A stretch of DNA of 64,000 nt from Liquorilactobacillus hordei DSM 19519. GTDB lineage: Bacteria; Bacillota; Bacilli; Lactobacillales; Lactobacillaceae. The translations under genes were made by a program, and so were the position numbers. Positions 55,797 to 64,000 of this stretch are shown here, one piece after another. The stretch is from the NCBI RefSeq assembly GCF_019443985.1, contig NZ_CP049303.1:930001-994000 (forward strand). The letters run 5' to 3'. Positions within the stretch are counted from its first letter, which is position 1. Each line of letters starts with the position of its first letter. Under the pieces are notes generated by a model. It saw only the letters and a list, made by a program, of their open reading frames with translations, ran no database searches and was not told where the DNA came from.

Positions 55797-55842
55797 TGGA
55801 GAGTTGGGTCAAAATTTAACTTTTGATCCAACGCCTTTTTAA
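55797..55842 (+). repeat. Repeat copy R9 (short) with terminator hairpin
   Basis: A TAAATGGAGAGTTGGGTCAA-type start; GTTGGGTCAAAA pairs with TTTTGATCCAAC, then TTTTT. It lies between the convergent nrdG and the VanX-like gene. Confidence 0.75.
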
Positions 55843-55877
55843 AATACTTATTTAGTAAGGAAAATATTATGCTTAAA

Positions 55878-56435
55878 TTAAAAATAATCTTTTGGGTTAG
55901 CTGCTAGTGGTTGGTAATCATCCATTTCAGAATCTCGATAATCCCACCATTCTTCTGGATATCCAATAAAACCAGCTTTAATCATTGCATCATTCAAAAT
56001 TTGATAATACTTTTCTTCATCAACATTTCGTTTGAAGTTACGGTGAGCCCGTTTTGAAAAGTCGTCAAAAGCACTCTGCATTTTAACCTCTTTTTTATTT
56101 GCATCGACTAGTGTTAAGTCAAAGGTTACTCCTTTTTGATGGCTAAAGTTGGGATTAGGTTCAGCCACAAAATGAGGATCAGGGTAAACTTCAAATAATT
56201 TTTTCTGTGCACTAACTGGTCGGTAAGCATCCCAAACCTTTATGAAATACCCTTTTTCTTTTACTAACTCACTTGCGATAGCTAACTTTTGTGCAGTTCC
56301 TGTACGTGCAATTGCAGTTGTGAAATCATAGACGACTTTGTTAGTGAAATTATCAGTTGTTGCATACTTTAAATCAACAATAATATCTGGGTCTAGTTTC
56401 TGAATATTTGTAAATCCCTGCTTAAATGAATTCAT
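55878..56435 (-). CDS. D-alanyl-D-alanine dipeptidase-like protein (VanX/peptidase M15D)
   Basis: 185 residues; ATG 56435 follows AGGAAG. VanX-like enzymes cleave free D-Ala-D-Ala, which favours D-Ala-D-Lac cell walls. The fold markers are IIVDLKYATTDNFTN, VWDAYRPVSAQKKLF, the zinc motif SHQKGVTFDLTL (His and Asp ligands, for SHxxGxAxD) and PEEWWDYRDSE. The last corresponds to EWWH in VanX, where the His is the third zinc ligand; here it is Asp. It may still bind zinc or have altered activity. No vanH or vanA genes are adjacent. Confidence 0.85.
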   Translation of the reverse strand: MNSFKQGFTNIQKLDPDIIVDLKYATTDNFTNKVVYDFTTAIARTGTAQKLAIASELVKEKGYFIKVWDAYRPVSAQKKLFEVYPDPHFVAEPNPNFSHQKGVTFDLTLVDANKKEVKMQSAFDDFSKRAHRNFKRNVDEEKYYQILNDAMIKAGFIGYPEEWWDYRDSEMDDYQPLAANPKDYF

Positions 56436-56496
56436 TTGATATCACACTTCCTTTTTAAATTTAAATGTTATGAAAAAAAAGAAAAATAGAGGTGAG

Positions 56497-56958
56497 CTAT
56501 AAATCAATGTGCATTTTTTTGGAATAGAAACTGTTAGAGGAATCATAAGGAGTAGAAACGAAATTATGATTCGATAACCATTCTCTGTAATAAGAAATAT
56601 TTGTCCAACAAGAGATAATCAGAAAATCAAAGTCATACTTGAGTGATTGACAAAGTATGAATGAACATGCTTTGTTAGGAAACTGCTGCAAGGAAGTTAA
56701 ATGCATTTTTTGCTGTTTTTCATCTAAAGAAAAATGATTAAAGAAATAAGATTTCTCTTTAATTATATCAAGATTACCACTCAAAATAGAGTAATTTAAG
56801 TTAGATTTAAAAAATTTTTGTTCATTGTCGATTGTGATTAAAGCATGCTGCTGTGGATTTATTTCATCGGAGAATTGGAGAAATTTTTTTGTACTATTTT
56901 GTTTTTTAATATCTTCAACAACATAAGATGATCCGAAAGTTAAATGAAGTTTTTCCAT
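56497..56958 (-). CDS. Uncharacterised protein, possibly TRAP/antibiotic-monooxygenase-like fold
   Basis: 153 residues; ATG 56958 behind AAGGAGGACC. I do not recognise it firmly. The layout resembles small proteins with a duplicated ABM (IsdG-like) fold such as staphylococcal TRAP: an N-terminal MEKLHLTFGSSYVVEDI, FLQFSDEINPQQHALITIDNE in the middle, and a C-terminal half ending in an aromatic region ISCWTNISYYREWLSNHNF. No signal peptide or membrane segment. It is divergent from the MBL hydrolase gene. Confidence 0.5.
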   Translation of the reverse strand: MEKLHLTFGSSYVVEDIKKQNSTKKFLQFSDEINPQQHALITIDNEQKFFKSNLNYSILSGNLDIIKEKSYFFNHFSLDEKQQKMHLTSLQQFPNKACSFILCQSLKYDFDFLIISCWTNISYYREWLSNHNFVSTPYDSSNSFYSKKMHIDL

Positions 56959-57023
56959 GATAGGTCCTCCTTATAGGTAAAGTAAATATGTTATAATCAA
57001 GGCTAAAGAAAGGATGATTAGTA

Positions 57024-57764
57024 ATGAAAGTTACGGTTTTAGGGATGTACGGGGGCTACCCATATGCAGGTAAGGGAACAAGCAGTTATTTGATTCAAAC
57101 CGATGATTATAACTTGCTTTTAGATTGTGGCAGCGGAGCTTTGCTGAGCTTAGAGCAACATCTTGATCCACTAAAACTTGATGGGGTATTGCTCTCTCAC
57201 TATCACAACGATCATATCGCGGATGTCGGTGTTTTACAATATTATTGGCAATTGAATAATGCAGATATCGCTGGAAAAATTTTACCAATTTACGGACATA
57301 CCGAAGATGAGCAACATTTTACTGATCTTACATGGTCAGGTGCAACGACTGGAATTGCATATAATCCAGCTACTGAACTTGATTTGAAGTCATTAAAAAT
57401 AACATTTCTAAAAACTAAACATCCTGTTATTGCTTATGCTATTAGAGTCGAAGAAACTAAGACAAAAAAGGTTCTCACTTATACAGCAGATACAGCAGAA
57501 ATACCAGAGATGATACCTTTTGCCGAAAACTCTGATTTACTGATTACTGATACTAATTTTAGTGCGGCTAAAAAGGGAGAAAAGTGGCATATGACATCTG
57601 TTGAATCTGCAAATCTTGCGCTGAAGTCAGGGTCAAAAAAATTAATGCTCTCACATTTGCCACAAAAGATTGCAGCAAGTCAACTTGTTGAGGAGGCTGG
57701 GAAAATTATTGATGGAAAAATTGAAGTCTTTCCTGCTAAAGTTGGATTAGTGGTCAAAGTATAA
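57024..57764 (+). CDS. MBL-fold metal-dependent hydrolase (YhfI/RNase Z-like)
   Basis: 246 residues; the ATG follows AAAGGATG. The metallo-beta-lactamase motif HxHxDH appears as SHYHNDHIAD near residue 58. Further ligands are in TKHPVIAYAI, YTADTAE and LSHLP. The architecture is close to tRNase Z and to B. subtilis YhfI, but the substrate is unknown. True RNase Z usually has a longer exosite arm, which I do not see. Confidence 0.85.
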   Translation: MKVTVLGMYGGYPYAGKGTSSYLIQTDDYNLLLDCGSGALLSLEQHLDPLKLDGVLLSHYHNDHIADVGVLQYYWQLNNADIAGKILPIYGHTEDEQHFTDLTWSGATTGIAYNPATELDLKSLKITFLKTKHPVIAYAIRVEETKTKKVLTYTADTAEIPEMIPFAENSDLLITDTNFSAAKKGEKWHMTSVESANLALKSGSKKLMLSHLPQKIAASQLVEEAGKIIDGKIEVFPAKVGLVVKV

Positions 57765-58132
57765 AAACGATTCAAAAATTAATCATTTTAATTAAAAAAT
57801 TAAAATGTAATTAGGACACTTGTTTACTATAATTCCCTGAAAAGCCCTAATAAATAATAAAACTAAACTTATCCCCACTTGTTTTTCTGAATATATTTAT
57901 AATAATAATAATATTTATCTAATCGATAATAATTTGCCTATGAAAAAATTAAATATCAAAGGGCATCATATCTCTTGATGATAAGGTAACCTCACTAAAA
58001 AAATTGTTTTTGGGAATAATTTTAGAAAACTTTTTTTGAAATAAGGTATTAATTTTTTGATACAAGTGTTATAATAGCATTGTAAGCGATATTAATTTGT
58101 AAGTTGTTTTTCATGTAAAGGAGCGAAAGAAT
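57765..58132. other. Intergenic region before spxA with promoter-like TGTTATAAT
   Basis: 368 very AT-rich bases with no supported gene. TGTTATAAT (58067-58075) is an extended -10 about 57 bases before spxA. Another TATAAT at 57828-57833 has no companion -35. An unannotated small RNA cannot be excluded, but nothing shows one. Confidence 0.5.
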
Positions 58133-58531
58133 ATGGTTACTTTATACACATCACCTAGTTGCACTTCTTGTCGTAAGGCACGCACATGGTTAAGGAAACA
58201 CGACATTCCTTTTAAAGAACGAAATATTTTTTCTGAGCCATTGAACATCAATGAGATTAAACAAATTCTACAAATGACAGAGAATGGGACAGAAGAAATT
58301 ATTTCTAAACGTTCAAAGGCTTATCAGAAGTTGAATATTGATTTGGATGAAATACCACTGAAACAGTTGTTTACTTTGATCCAGGAAAATCCTGGTCTTT
58401 TAAGAAGACCAATTATTCTTGACGAGAAACGTCTGCAAGTAGGGTACAATGAAGACGAAATTCGTAGATTCTTGCCTCGTGAGGTTCGTGCATTAGAATT
58501 AAGAAAAGCACAGGAACTTGCTGGTTTTTAA
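58133..58531 (+). CDS. spxA: Spx-family transcriptional regulator
   Basis: Spx binds the RNA polymerase alpha C-terminal domain and redirects transcription during thiol or oxidative stress. 132 residues, behind AAAGGAG. The ArsC-like fold carries the redox switch C10-x-x-C13 ([16 protein letters not shown]) and the RPII segment ([28 protein letters not shown]). Spx is normally degraded by ClpXP with the SpxH/YjbH adaptor; clpP and an SpxH-like gene are both in this window. Confidence 0.96.
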   Translation: MVTLYTSPSCTSCRKARTWLRKHDIPFKERNIFSEPLNINEIKQILQMTENGTEEIISKRSKAYQKLNIDLDEIPLKQLFTLIQENPGLLRRPIILDEKRLQVGYNEDEIRRFLPREVRALELRKAQELAGF

Positions 58532-58557
58532 AATTTAATAAAGTTATTTAATTACTT

Positions 58558-58602
58558 AAGGATCTCAGCACAAGTTTATTGCTTTCGCTAAGGTCCTTTT
58601 GT
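58558..58602 (+). terminator. Terminator after spxA
   Basis: AAGGATCTCAGC pairs with GCTAAGGTCCTT (one mismatch, one G-U), then TTTG. Confidence 0.75.
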
Positions 58603-58771
58603 ACACTTATAGTATGTTTATATTATGTATTCTATTGTCGTATTTCGGAATCGAGATTTCTATATAAATTTTTTCCCACTAGTCCCATTTTTTTGTATAA
58701 AGTTCTTTACAATTCTGTTTTTTTAGTTATCATTAAGCGAGAGGATAATATCGGAAAGGTGGGTGATCTCG

Positions 58772-59584
58772 ATGGAGATGGAGAAAATCAATGATAATAC
58801 TATTAGGGTGTTACTTGAAACTGACGATTTAACCGAACGTGGAATTACGGTGCTTGATTTATTAGGTAATCGTAAAGAAATCGAGAGTTTCTTCTATAGT
58901 ATTTTAGATGAAGTTGATATCGATAATGAGTTCCGTGAAAATGATGCTGTGACATTTCAGTTGTTGCCAAACAGAAATGGACTCGAGTTATTTATTAGTA
59001 AGGTAAATCCAAAAGATTTAGAAGACTATGACTATGATGATGATCAAGATGATTCAAAAGATGATGATGATGAAATCGAGAATGAAAAAAATTCAAAAGA
59101 TGATGAGAAAAAAGAAAGAAATTTCACAGATGATGTTCGTTTCACTTTCTTAGAGCCTGATGGAAGTGAAGGCAGAGATATAACAGAAATGATACATGAT
59201 GAATTGGTTAGAAACAGCGCTAAGGATAGAGAGCGGCAATATTTGGAAAATGATGGAGATGGAGTTTCTGAATATTTGAACAATAAAAATATAGAACGTA
59301 AGCATTACGTAATTGAATTTACCGATTTTGAAGATTTTATCAATTTGGCAAAACTTTTAAAGAGTGAAAGCCTAGCATCTAGCTTATATTTATTAGACGA
59401 TAAATATTATTTGGATTTAATTTTCTTTGTAGATCAGATGAGTGACAGTCATATCAAAGATGTTTTATCCTTGGCTGTTGAATATGGTAAGCATATCAGT
59501 TTATCGCATGATATTTTAGAAGAACGTGGAAAAGGTATACTTGTATCTTCAGCTTTTGAATTAGCAAGATATTACTTTAAGTAA
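58772..59584 (+). CDS. mecA: Adaptor protein MecA
   Basis: MecA binds substrates such as ComK and hands them to ClpC-ClpP, and it assists ClpC assembly. I take ATG 58772, nine bases after AAAGGTGG; 270 residues. An N-terminal substrate-binding domain (MEMEKINDNTIRVLLETDDLTERGITVLDLLGNRKEIESFF) is followed by a very acidic linker (about 95-125, DYDYDDDQDDSKDDDDEIEN). The C-terminal ClpC-binding domain has VIEFTDFEDFINLAK and SLYLLDDKYYL. Its transcript ends at the hairpin that overlaps coiA. Confidence 0.95.
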   Translation: MEMEKINDNTIRVLLETDDLTERGITVLDLLGNRKEIESFFYSILDEVDIDNEFRENDAVTFQLLPNRNGLELFISKVNPKDLEDYDYDDDQDDSKDDDDEIENEKNSKDDEKKERNFTDDVRFTFLEPDGSEGRDITEMIHDELVRNSAKDRERQYLENDGDGVSEYLNNKNIERKHYVIEFTDFEDFINLAKLLKSESLASSLYLLDDKYYLDLIFFVDQMSDSHIKDVLSLAVEYGKHISLSHDILEERGKGILVSSAFELARYYFK

Positions 59585-59608
59585 AATAAATTTTAATAGC
59601 AATAAGTG

Positions 59609-59653
59609 CCCCTAGTAGTTAGTGCGTATTTAACTACTAGGGGTGTTTTTTTG
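59609..59653 (+). terminator. Hairpin terminator of mecA overlapping the coiA start
   Basis: CCCCTAGTAGTT (59609-59620) pairs perfectly with AACTACTAGGGG (59632-59643). The 3' arm contains AGGGG, the apparent coiA ribosome-binding site. The T-run 59646-59652 includes the first two bases of the TTG start codon. Confidence 0.88.
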
Positions 59654-60649
59654 TTAAAAGCATTAGACGATGCAGGAAGATGGGTATGGGCTAACGATGC
59701 GGTAAGTATCGATAATTACTTTTGTCCAGTTTGTCATGCCAAGCTCATTATCCGAAGTGGAACACTGAAAAGAAACCATTTTGCACATCCAAAAAAAGAA
59801 TGTAATAGCTTTTCTGAGGGCGAAACGCCAGAACATTTACAAGGAAAAGAAGCACTTGCAAGACTTTTTGAAAGTGCTGGATATAGGGTGGAGGTGGAGA
59901 GTTATTTTTCGAAGCTCAAACAAAGACCTGATATTGTAATTGAGAAGAATTTTCAAAAAGGTATAATTGAATTTCAATGCGCACCTTTGACAGTTTCAAA
60001 AATGAAGACCAGAAGTGCTGGATATAGGAATGAAAAATTAAATTTTTTGTGGATATTGGGACAGAAATATCTGTTAAAAAAGAAAATGACACAGCAAATT
60101 GCAAAGTTTCTCAAATGGAATAAATCACAAGGGTATTATCTGATTTATTATCTAGTGGTTAAACAAAGATTTAGAGTAATTTATAATATTCAACAAACTG
60201 ATTATTTACCATTAAAATACAAAATAATTGAATTTAGCAATGTAACAGATCTAAAAAATTTTCTAACAATGAAGAAGAGGTTTGAATTTAATAAAATTTC
60301 CAAAAAAGAGCGAATAATCCAATTTAATTCATTAGAATTAGATATTTTAAGAAGTCAAGGAAAATTCAGGGATCTCCAACTTAGATGCTATTTGAGGAGA
60401 CAAAAACTTACAGACTGTAAAGCATTATTATTTGCTAGCAAGTATTCACCGCCTATCTATTCTGCTATGGAACTGTATTGGAAAATTGACTTCATATATA
60501 TTAAAACATTAGCTACAACTAGTGAAATGTCTTTGTATCGTCAAGCAATTTTGGAACATAGGAATTATTTATTTGCAGTACCTTTGCTGAATGTAAACGA
60601 CTTAATTGATATACAAATAAAAGAAATGATTGGAATTATTAATAATTAA
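59651..60649 (+). CDS. coiA: Competence protein CoiA
   Basis: CoiA is a late competence protein needed for recombination of incoming DNA. TTG 59651 is the most likely start (MLKALDDAGRWVWANDAVS); 332 residues. A zinc-finger-like N-terminus (YFCPVCHAKLIIRSGTLKRNHFAH) and a nuclease-like core follow (TPEHLQGKEALARLFESAGYRVEVE... RPDIVIEKNFQKGIIEFQCAPLTV, with the D...E.Q arrangement of PD-(D/E)xK folds). The C-terminal half is diverged. No competence CIN box was seen upstream. Confidence 0.9.
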   Translation: MLKALDDAGRWVWANDAVSIDNYFCPVCHAKLIIRSGTLKRNHFAHPKKECNSFSEGETPEHLQGKEALARLFESAGYRVEVESYFSKLKQRPDIVIEKNFQKGIIEFQCAPLTVSKMKTRSAGYRNEKLNFLWILGQKYLLKKKMTQQIAKFLKWNKSQGYYLIYYLVVKQRFRVIYNIQQTDYLPLKYKIIEFSNVTDLKNFLTMKKRFEFNKISKKERIIQFNSLELDILRSQGKFRDLQLRCYLRRQKLTDCKALLFASKYSPPIYSAMELYWKIDFIYIKTLATTSEMSLYRQAILEHRNYLFAVPLLNVNDLIDIQIKEMIGIINN

Positions 60650-60749
60650 AATAGTTAATTGGTGATGAACCGCTCTCTTTGTGATAGTATTGCATTCCAG
60701 CTTTAACTATGTTTTGATTAATAAAGAAATATTGTTGGGAGGGAATGCA

Positions 60750-62561
60750 ATGTCAAATGAGATTACAAAACTAAGAAACAGAAGCGAAGTACCTGAAGAG
60801 TTAAAATGGGATTTAACAAAGGTATATCAAAATGAAAATGAATTTACTGAAGATATTAACAAAATACAAGAAGAAATTAAAATAGTAGGTAAATTAAAAG
60901 GCACGCTTTTTGACAGCAGTACTGCTTTAAAAAAGATTTTGAAAACTTACTTTGCAGTTGAGAGAATGACAGTTAAAGCATATGTTTACGCTAGTATGTT
61001 GAGTGATCAGGATACAAATAATAAGAAAAATCAAGGATTATTCTCGCAAGTACAACAATTATATGCGAAAGTTGCTGCGGCTTTTGCTTGGTTTGAACCA
61101 GAACTTTTGACATTGGGACAAACAAAGTTGGATGAATATTATAGTGAAGATTCTGAATTAGTGGGATACAAGAAGTATATAGACGAAATTATGGCCAAGA
61201 AAGATCATCTATTATCTGAAAAAGAAGAAAAGCTTCTTGCAGGAGCATCCGATATCTTTGCAACTCCAGAAAATATTTTCGGGATATTGAATAATGCTGA
61301 TCTTAAGTTTCCAACTGTAACGGATGAAAAGGGAAATCAGGTTGAGTTATCACACGGATTGTATGGAAAGTTATTGGAATCTGGGAATCGTGAAGTTCGA
61401 AAAAATGCATTTCAAGGATTATATAAAACGTATAAACAATTTGAAAATACTTTTGCAACTTCTCTTGCAGCACATGTGCATACACATAACTTTCAAGCAA
61501 CTACCAGAAATTATCCAGATGCGATTTCAGCAGCACTAGGAGCTAATGATATTCCTGTTTCCGTTTATGATACGCTAGTTGAGCGTGTGAATAAACATCT
61601 GGATTTATTACACCGTTATGTAAAAATTCGAAAGAAATTATTGCAATTGAATTCGGTTCATATGTATGATTTGTATACACCAATTACAAAATTACCTGAA
61701 GAAGAATACACTTACCAAAATTCTAAGAAAATAGCTCTGGAATCATTAAGCGTATTTGGAGCAGATTATATTCAGATTGTAGAAGAAGCATTTAAGAGTC
61801 GCTGGATAGATGTTGTGGAGAATACTGGTAAACGTAGTGGAGCTTATTCTTCTGGAATGTTTGATACGCCACCATATATTTTACTTAACTGGCAGGATAA
61901 TTTGGAGAGCCTTTTCACATTAGTGCATGAAATGGGCCACAGTATGCATTCATATTTAAGTAATCATAATCAACCATATCATTATAGTGATTATTCAATT
62001 TTTGTTGCAGAAATTGCATCGACAACTAATGAAAATATTTTGACACAATACTTACTTGATCATAGTGATGACTTGCAATTTAAGGCATATGTATTGAATC
62101 ACTATTTAGATGGATTTAAAGGAACGGTGTATCGACAGACTCAATTTGCCGAGTTCGAGCGTTGGTTACATGATCAGGATAAAAAAGGATTACCTTTGAC
62201 CTCACAAGAACTTAATAATAAATATGCTGATTTAAACAAGCATTATTATGGACCTGCAATTACTAATGATCCAGAGATTGCTTTAGAATGGTCAAGAATT
62301 CCTCATTTTTACTACAATTTCTATGTATATCAGTACGCAACTGGTTTTGCAGCAGCAAGTGCACTTGCAAGTAAGATCATAAAAGAAGGTCCAGATAGTT
62401 ATCTTAGGTTTTTGAAATCAGGTAGCTCAGCACTTCCAATAGATGTTGTTAAAGAAGCTGGAGTTGACATGACGAAACCAGATTATTTAGATGATGCATT
62501 TGTGGTATTTGAACAGCGTCTAAATGAACTTGAAAATATTTTGGAGAAACTAAAACGATAA
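60750..62561 (+). CDS. pepF: Oligoendopeptidase F
   Basis: A cytosolic zinc peptidase of family M3B that trims medium-length peptides. ATG 60750 follows GGGAGGGA; 603 residues. The zinc motif is LVHEMGHSMHSYLS near residue 390, and the third ligand Glu is in FVAEIASTTNENIL. The N-terminal WDLTKVY and C-terminal HFYYNFYVYQYATGFAAASAL are family marks. The coiA-pepF-spxH order is conserved in lactobacilli. Confidence 0.96.
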   Translation: MSNEITKLRNRSEVPEELKWDLTKVYQNENEFTEDINKIQEEIKIVGKLKGTLFDSSTALKKILKTYFAVERMTVKAYVYASMLSDQDTNNKKNQGLFSQVQQLYAKVAAAFAWFEPELLTLGQTKLDEYYSEDSELVGYKKYIDEIMAKKDHLLSEKEEKLLAGASDIFATPENIFGILNNADLKFPTVTDEKGNQVELSHGLYGKLLESGNREVRKNAFQGLYKTYKQFENTFATSLAAHVHTHNFQATTRNYPDAISAALGANDIPVSVYDTLVERVNKHLDLLHRYVKIRKKLLQLNSVHMYDLYTPITKLPEEEYTYQNSKKIALESLSVFGADYIQIVEEAFKSRWIDVVENTGKRSGAYSSGMFDTPPYILLNWQDNLESLFTLVHEMGHSMHSYLSNHNQPYHYSDYSIFVAEIASTTNENILTQYLLDHSDDLQFKAYVLNHYLDGFKGTVYRQTQFAEFERWLHDQDKKGLPLTSQELNNKYADLNKHYYGPAITNDPEIALEWSRIPHFYYNFYVYQYATGFAAASALASKIIKEGPDSYLRFLKSGSSALPIDVVKEAGVDMTKPDYLDDAFVVFEQRLNELENILEKLKR

Positions 62562-62611
62562 TCTAAAAAGAAGCAATTTTAATTGTGAAAGATGATTGAA
62601 TTGTTACATTA

Positions 62612-62686
62612 AGCTATGGAACACGTCTATACAAAATAAATAGAGAGGTTGAATCAAAAGATATCTTTTGATTCAACCTCTTCTTA
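62612..62686 (+). repeat. Repeat copy R10 with perfect terminator hairpin
   Basis: TATGGAACACGTCTATACAA, then a perfect 17-bp stem GAGGTTGAATCAAAAGA (62644-62660) and TCTTTTGATTCAACCTC (62664-62680) around TAT. It ends pepF and, on the other strand, the SpxH-like gene. Confidence 0.85.
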
Positions 62687-62718
62687 TTCCATTAAAATAA
62701 AACATTGCAATACAGTTT

Positions 62719-63351
62719 CTAAAGTGTATGGAGTGAAGTAATTGAGCCCTTATGGACTTTACTATTCTTGCACAACATTATTTCATCGTTTAATTTGCCT
62801 AAACACAATTCTTCAAGCATATCATAAGAAGAACAGTCTGTGAGAGAGACGCCAAAATCGATATTTGCAAGATTATATAAAACCATCGTTGAATGCATAG
62901 TAACGTTCATTTCAGCAGCCATCTGCTGATCTCTTTTAAATGATTCGATTGTAAATTTAGAATGACGATCACTTTCAAACATCTCACTATCAAGTCCGAT
63001 GGATGTAATAATATCATGAACAACTTTGTTTGAATATTCTCTATTACTATTAAAAACCTCGTTTTGAAGGTTTAGAAGGAAACTACGGCCGTGTTTCTTA
63101 CCTTGGAAAAGGGCAGCCTTGTAGTCAAGTGATGCTTGATAAATGTTGTTGAAAGTTTTGTTCCTTATATCAAGATTGTTTAGAGGCAAGTTATGCTCAC
63201 TTAATACATTGGTAACGGTATTGAGATTTAAAAAAGGGATAAATCTAAAACGAATATCAGTATCAAGATTGTTTACAAGTTTTATGATATTTTTCTCTGA
63301 TTGATAAGACTTTCTTCCAACCGGATTAATGAATAAATACATTTCTAACAC
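62719..63351 (-). CDS. DsbA-family protein, likely Spx-degradation adaptor (SpxH/YjbH-like)
   Basis: 210 residues; GTG 63351 follows GGGGGAAAAATT. The thioredoxin-like start MYLFINPVGRKSYQSEKNI stands where DsbA relatives have a CxxC; here neither Cys is present. A long helical insertion precedes the C-terminal half. B. subtilis YjbH/SpxH brings Spx to ClpXP, and its gene also lies close to the small RelQ synthetase. Divergence from relQ and proximity to spxA, mecA and pepF support the assignment, but redox activity looks unlikely. Confidence 0.75.
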   Translation of the reverse strand: MLEMYLFINPVGRKSYQSEKNIIKLVNNLDTDIRFRFIPFLNLNTVTNVLSEHNLPLNNLDIRNKTFNNIYQASLDYKAALFQGKKHGRSFLLNLQNEVFNSNREYSNKVVHDIITSIGLDSEMFESDRHSKFTIESFKRDQQMAAEMNVTMHSTMVLYNLANIDFGVSLTDCSSYDMLEELCLGKLNDEIMLCKNSKVHKGSITSLHTL

Positions 63352-63554
63352 AATTTTTCCCCCATATAAATATACGTAATCACTCTTATGATTATTGCTA
63401 TCTATACTTTAACAAAAAAAAAAAATAATTCAATAATTGTGCTTGCTTTTAATTGAAAATAAGTAAGAATTTAGTCTTACTTACAATTATTACGTTTACT
63501 ATGAAGATATGGTAAACTGGGAGAGATAATTTAATCTAGTTAGAGGGGATTATT

Positions 63555-64000
63555 TTGAAAGAAGATTGGACAGGTTTTTTATTACCTTATAAACAAACTA
63601 CATCTGAGTTAAAGGCGAAATTTACAGCGTTGCGGGAGCAATTTAAATTGTCGCAGCAACATGTTCCAATCGAATTTGTAACTGCCCGAGTAAAGCCGGT
63701 AGATAGTATACTTGAAAAGATGCAGCGCCGTAATATTCTTGAAGCAAATTTAGAGAATGAAATGGAGGATATTGCGGGTGTCAGAATTATGTGCCAATTT
63801 GTTGATGATATTTATCAATTAGTAAAATTAATCAGAAAACGAAACGATTTGAGTGTTATTGAAGAAAGAGACTATATTGCAAATGAAAAAGAGAGTGGCT
63901 ATCGTTCATATCATCTGATTATAAAATATCCAGTACAGTTATTAGATGGACAAAGAGATATCTTGGCTGAAATTCAAATCAGAACACTTGCAATGAATTT
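63555..64000 (+). CDS. relQ: Small alarmone synthetase RelQ, 3' truncated by window end
   Basis: An open frame from TTG 63555 (KEDWTGFLLPYKQTTSELKAK), behind AGAGGGGA, runs to the window edge without a stop (about 148 residues). The (p)ppGpp synthetase core is clear: IEFVTARVKPVDSILEKMQRR, EDIAGVRIMCQFVDDIYQLV, ESGYRSYHLIIKYPV and AEIQIRTLAMN. It has no N-terminal hydrolase domain, so this is the RelQ/YjbM type. nadK and rluD would be expected after it. Confidence 0.93.
   Translation, partial: MKEDWTGFLLPYKQTTSELKAKFTALREQFKLSQQHVPIEFVTARVKPVDSILEKMQRRNILEANLENEMEDIAGVRIMCQFVDDIYQLVKLIRKRNDLSVIEERDYIANEKESGYRSYHLIIKYPVQLLDGQRDILAEIQIRTLAMN

Overview
The window is AT-rich chromosomal DNA from a Firmicute of the Lactobacillaceae. 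Supporting signs are TTG/GTG starts behind strong AGGAGG sites, a CggR-controlled cggR-gap-pgk-tpiA-eno operon without gpm, a CtsR box at clpP, and gene orders seen in lactobacilli (hpf-secA-prfB-ftsEX, pspC-yvlD-hprK-lgt-gpsA-trxB-pgm, rapZ-yvcK-whiA-clpP, secG-rnr-smpB, ung-pta-tsaE, spx-mecA-coiA-pepF-spxH-relQ). The species cannot be named from the sequence alone.

Layout. 1-6 kb: ribosome hibernation factor (5' truncated), secA, prfB with its programmed frameshift, ftsE-ftsX. 6-11 kb: a MinJ-like PDZ membrane protein, phoP-phoR, a phoU without pst genes beside it, pspC and yvlD. 11-17 kb: hprK, lgt, gpsA, trxB and a phosphoglucomutase. 17-19 kb: niaR and pncB for NAD salvage. 19-28 kb: SOS-controlled uvrB-uvrA, luxS, then rapZ-yvcK-whiA. 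28-30.6 kb: an ISL3-family element with clean target duplication, clpP on the minus strand and tRNA-Arg(CCG). 30.6-38 kb: rpoN and the glycolytic operon. 38-41.6 kb: secG, rnr, smpB. 41.6-50.3 kb is an accessory stretch: an IS3-family element, a secreted coiled-coil/3D-domain wall protein, an orphan leucine-attenuated short leuA, an IS1182-family element, and a minus-strand HAD/LURP/GNAT operon. 50.4-55.7 kb: ung, pta, tsaE, then nrdD-nrdG behind tandem NrdR boxes. 55.8-57.8 kb: a VanX-like dipeptidase, an unknown protein and an MBL hydrolase. 58-64 kb: spxA, mecA, coiA, pepF, an SpxH-like gene and the start of relQ.

Common themes are regulated proteolysis (clpP with a CtsR box, mecA, spxA, an SpxH-like protein), central carbon control (HprK, CggR, YvcK, Pta), envelope and division (SecA/SecG, FtsEX, MinJ-like, RapZ, WhiA) and DNA supply/repair (UvrAB, Ung, NrdDG).

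The least ordinary signals are these. First, a complete-looking attenuator before leuA, with a 16-codon leader peptide ending in three Leu CTA codons. Second, an interspersed repeat family of at least nine copies that ends in a GAGGCTGGGTCAAAA-type hairpin, acts as intergenic terminator and has been hit by two IS elements. Third, coiA, whose ribosome-binding site and start codon lie inside a terminator hairpin and its T-tract. Everything here comes from reading the sequence; no database search or folding program was run.
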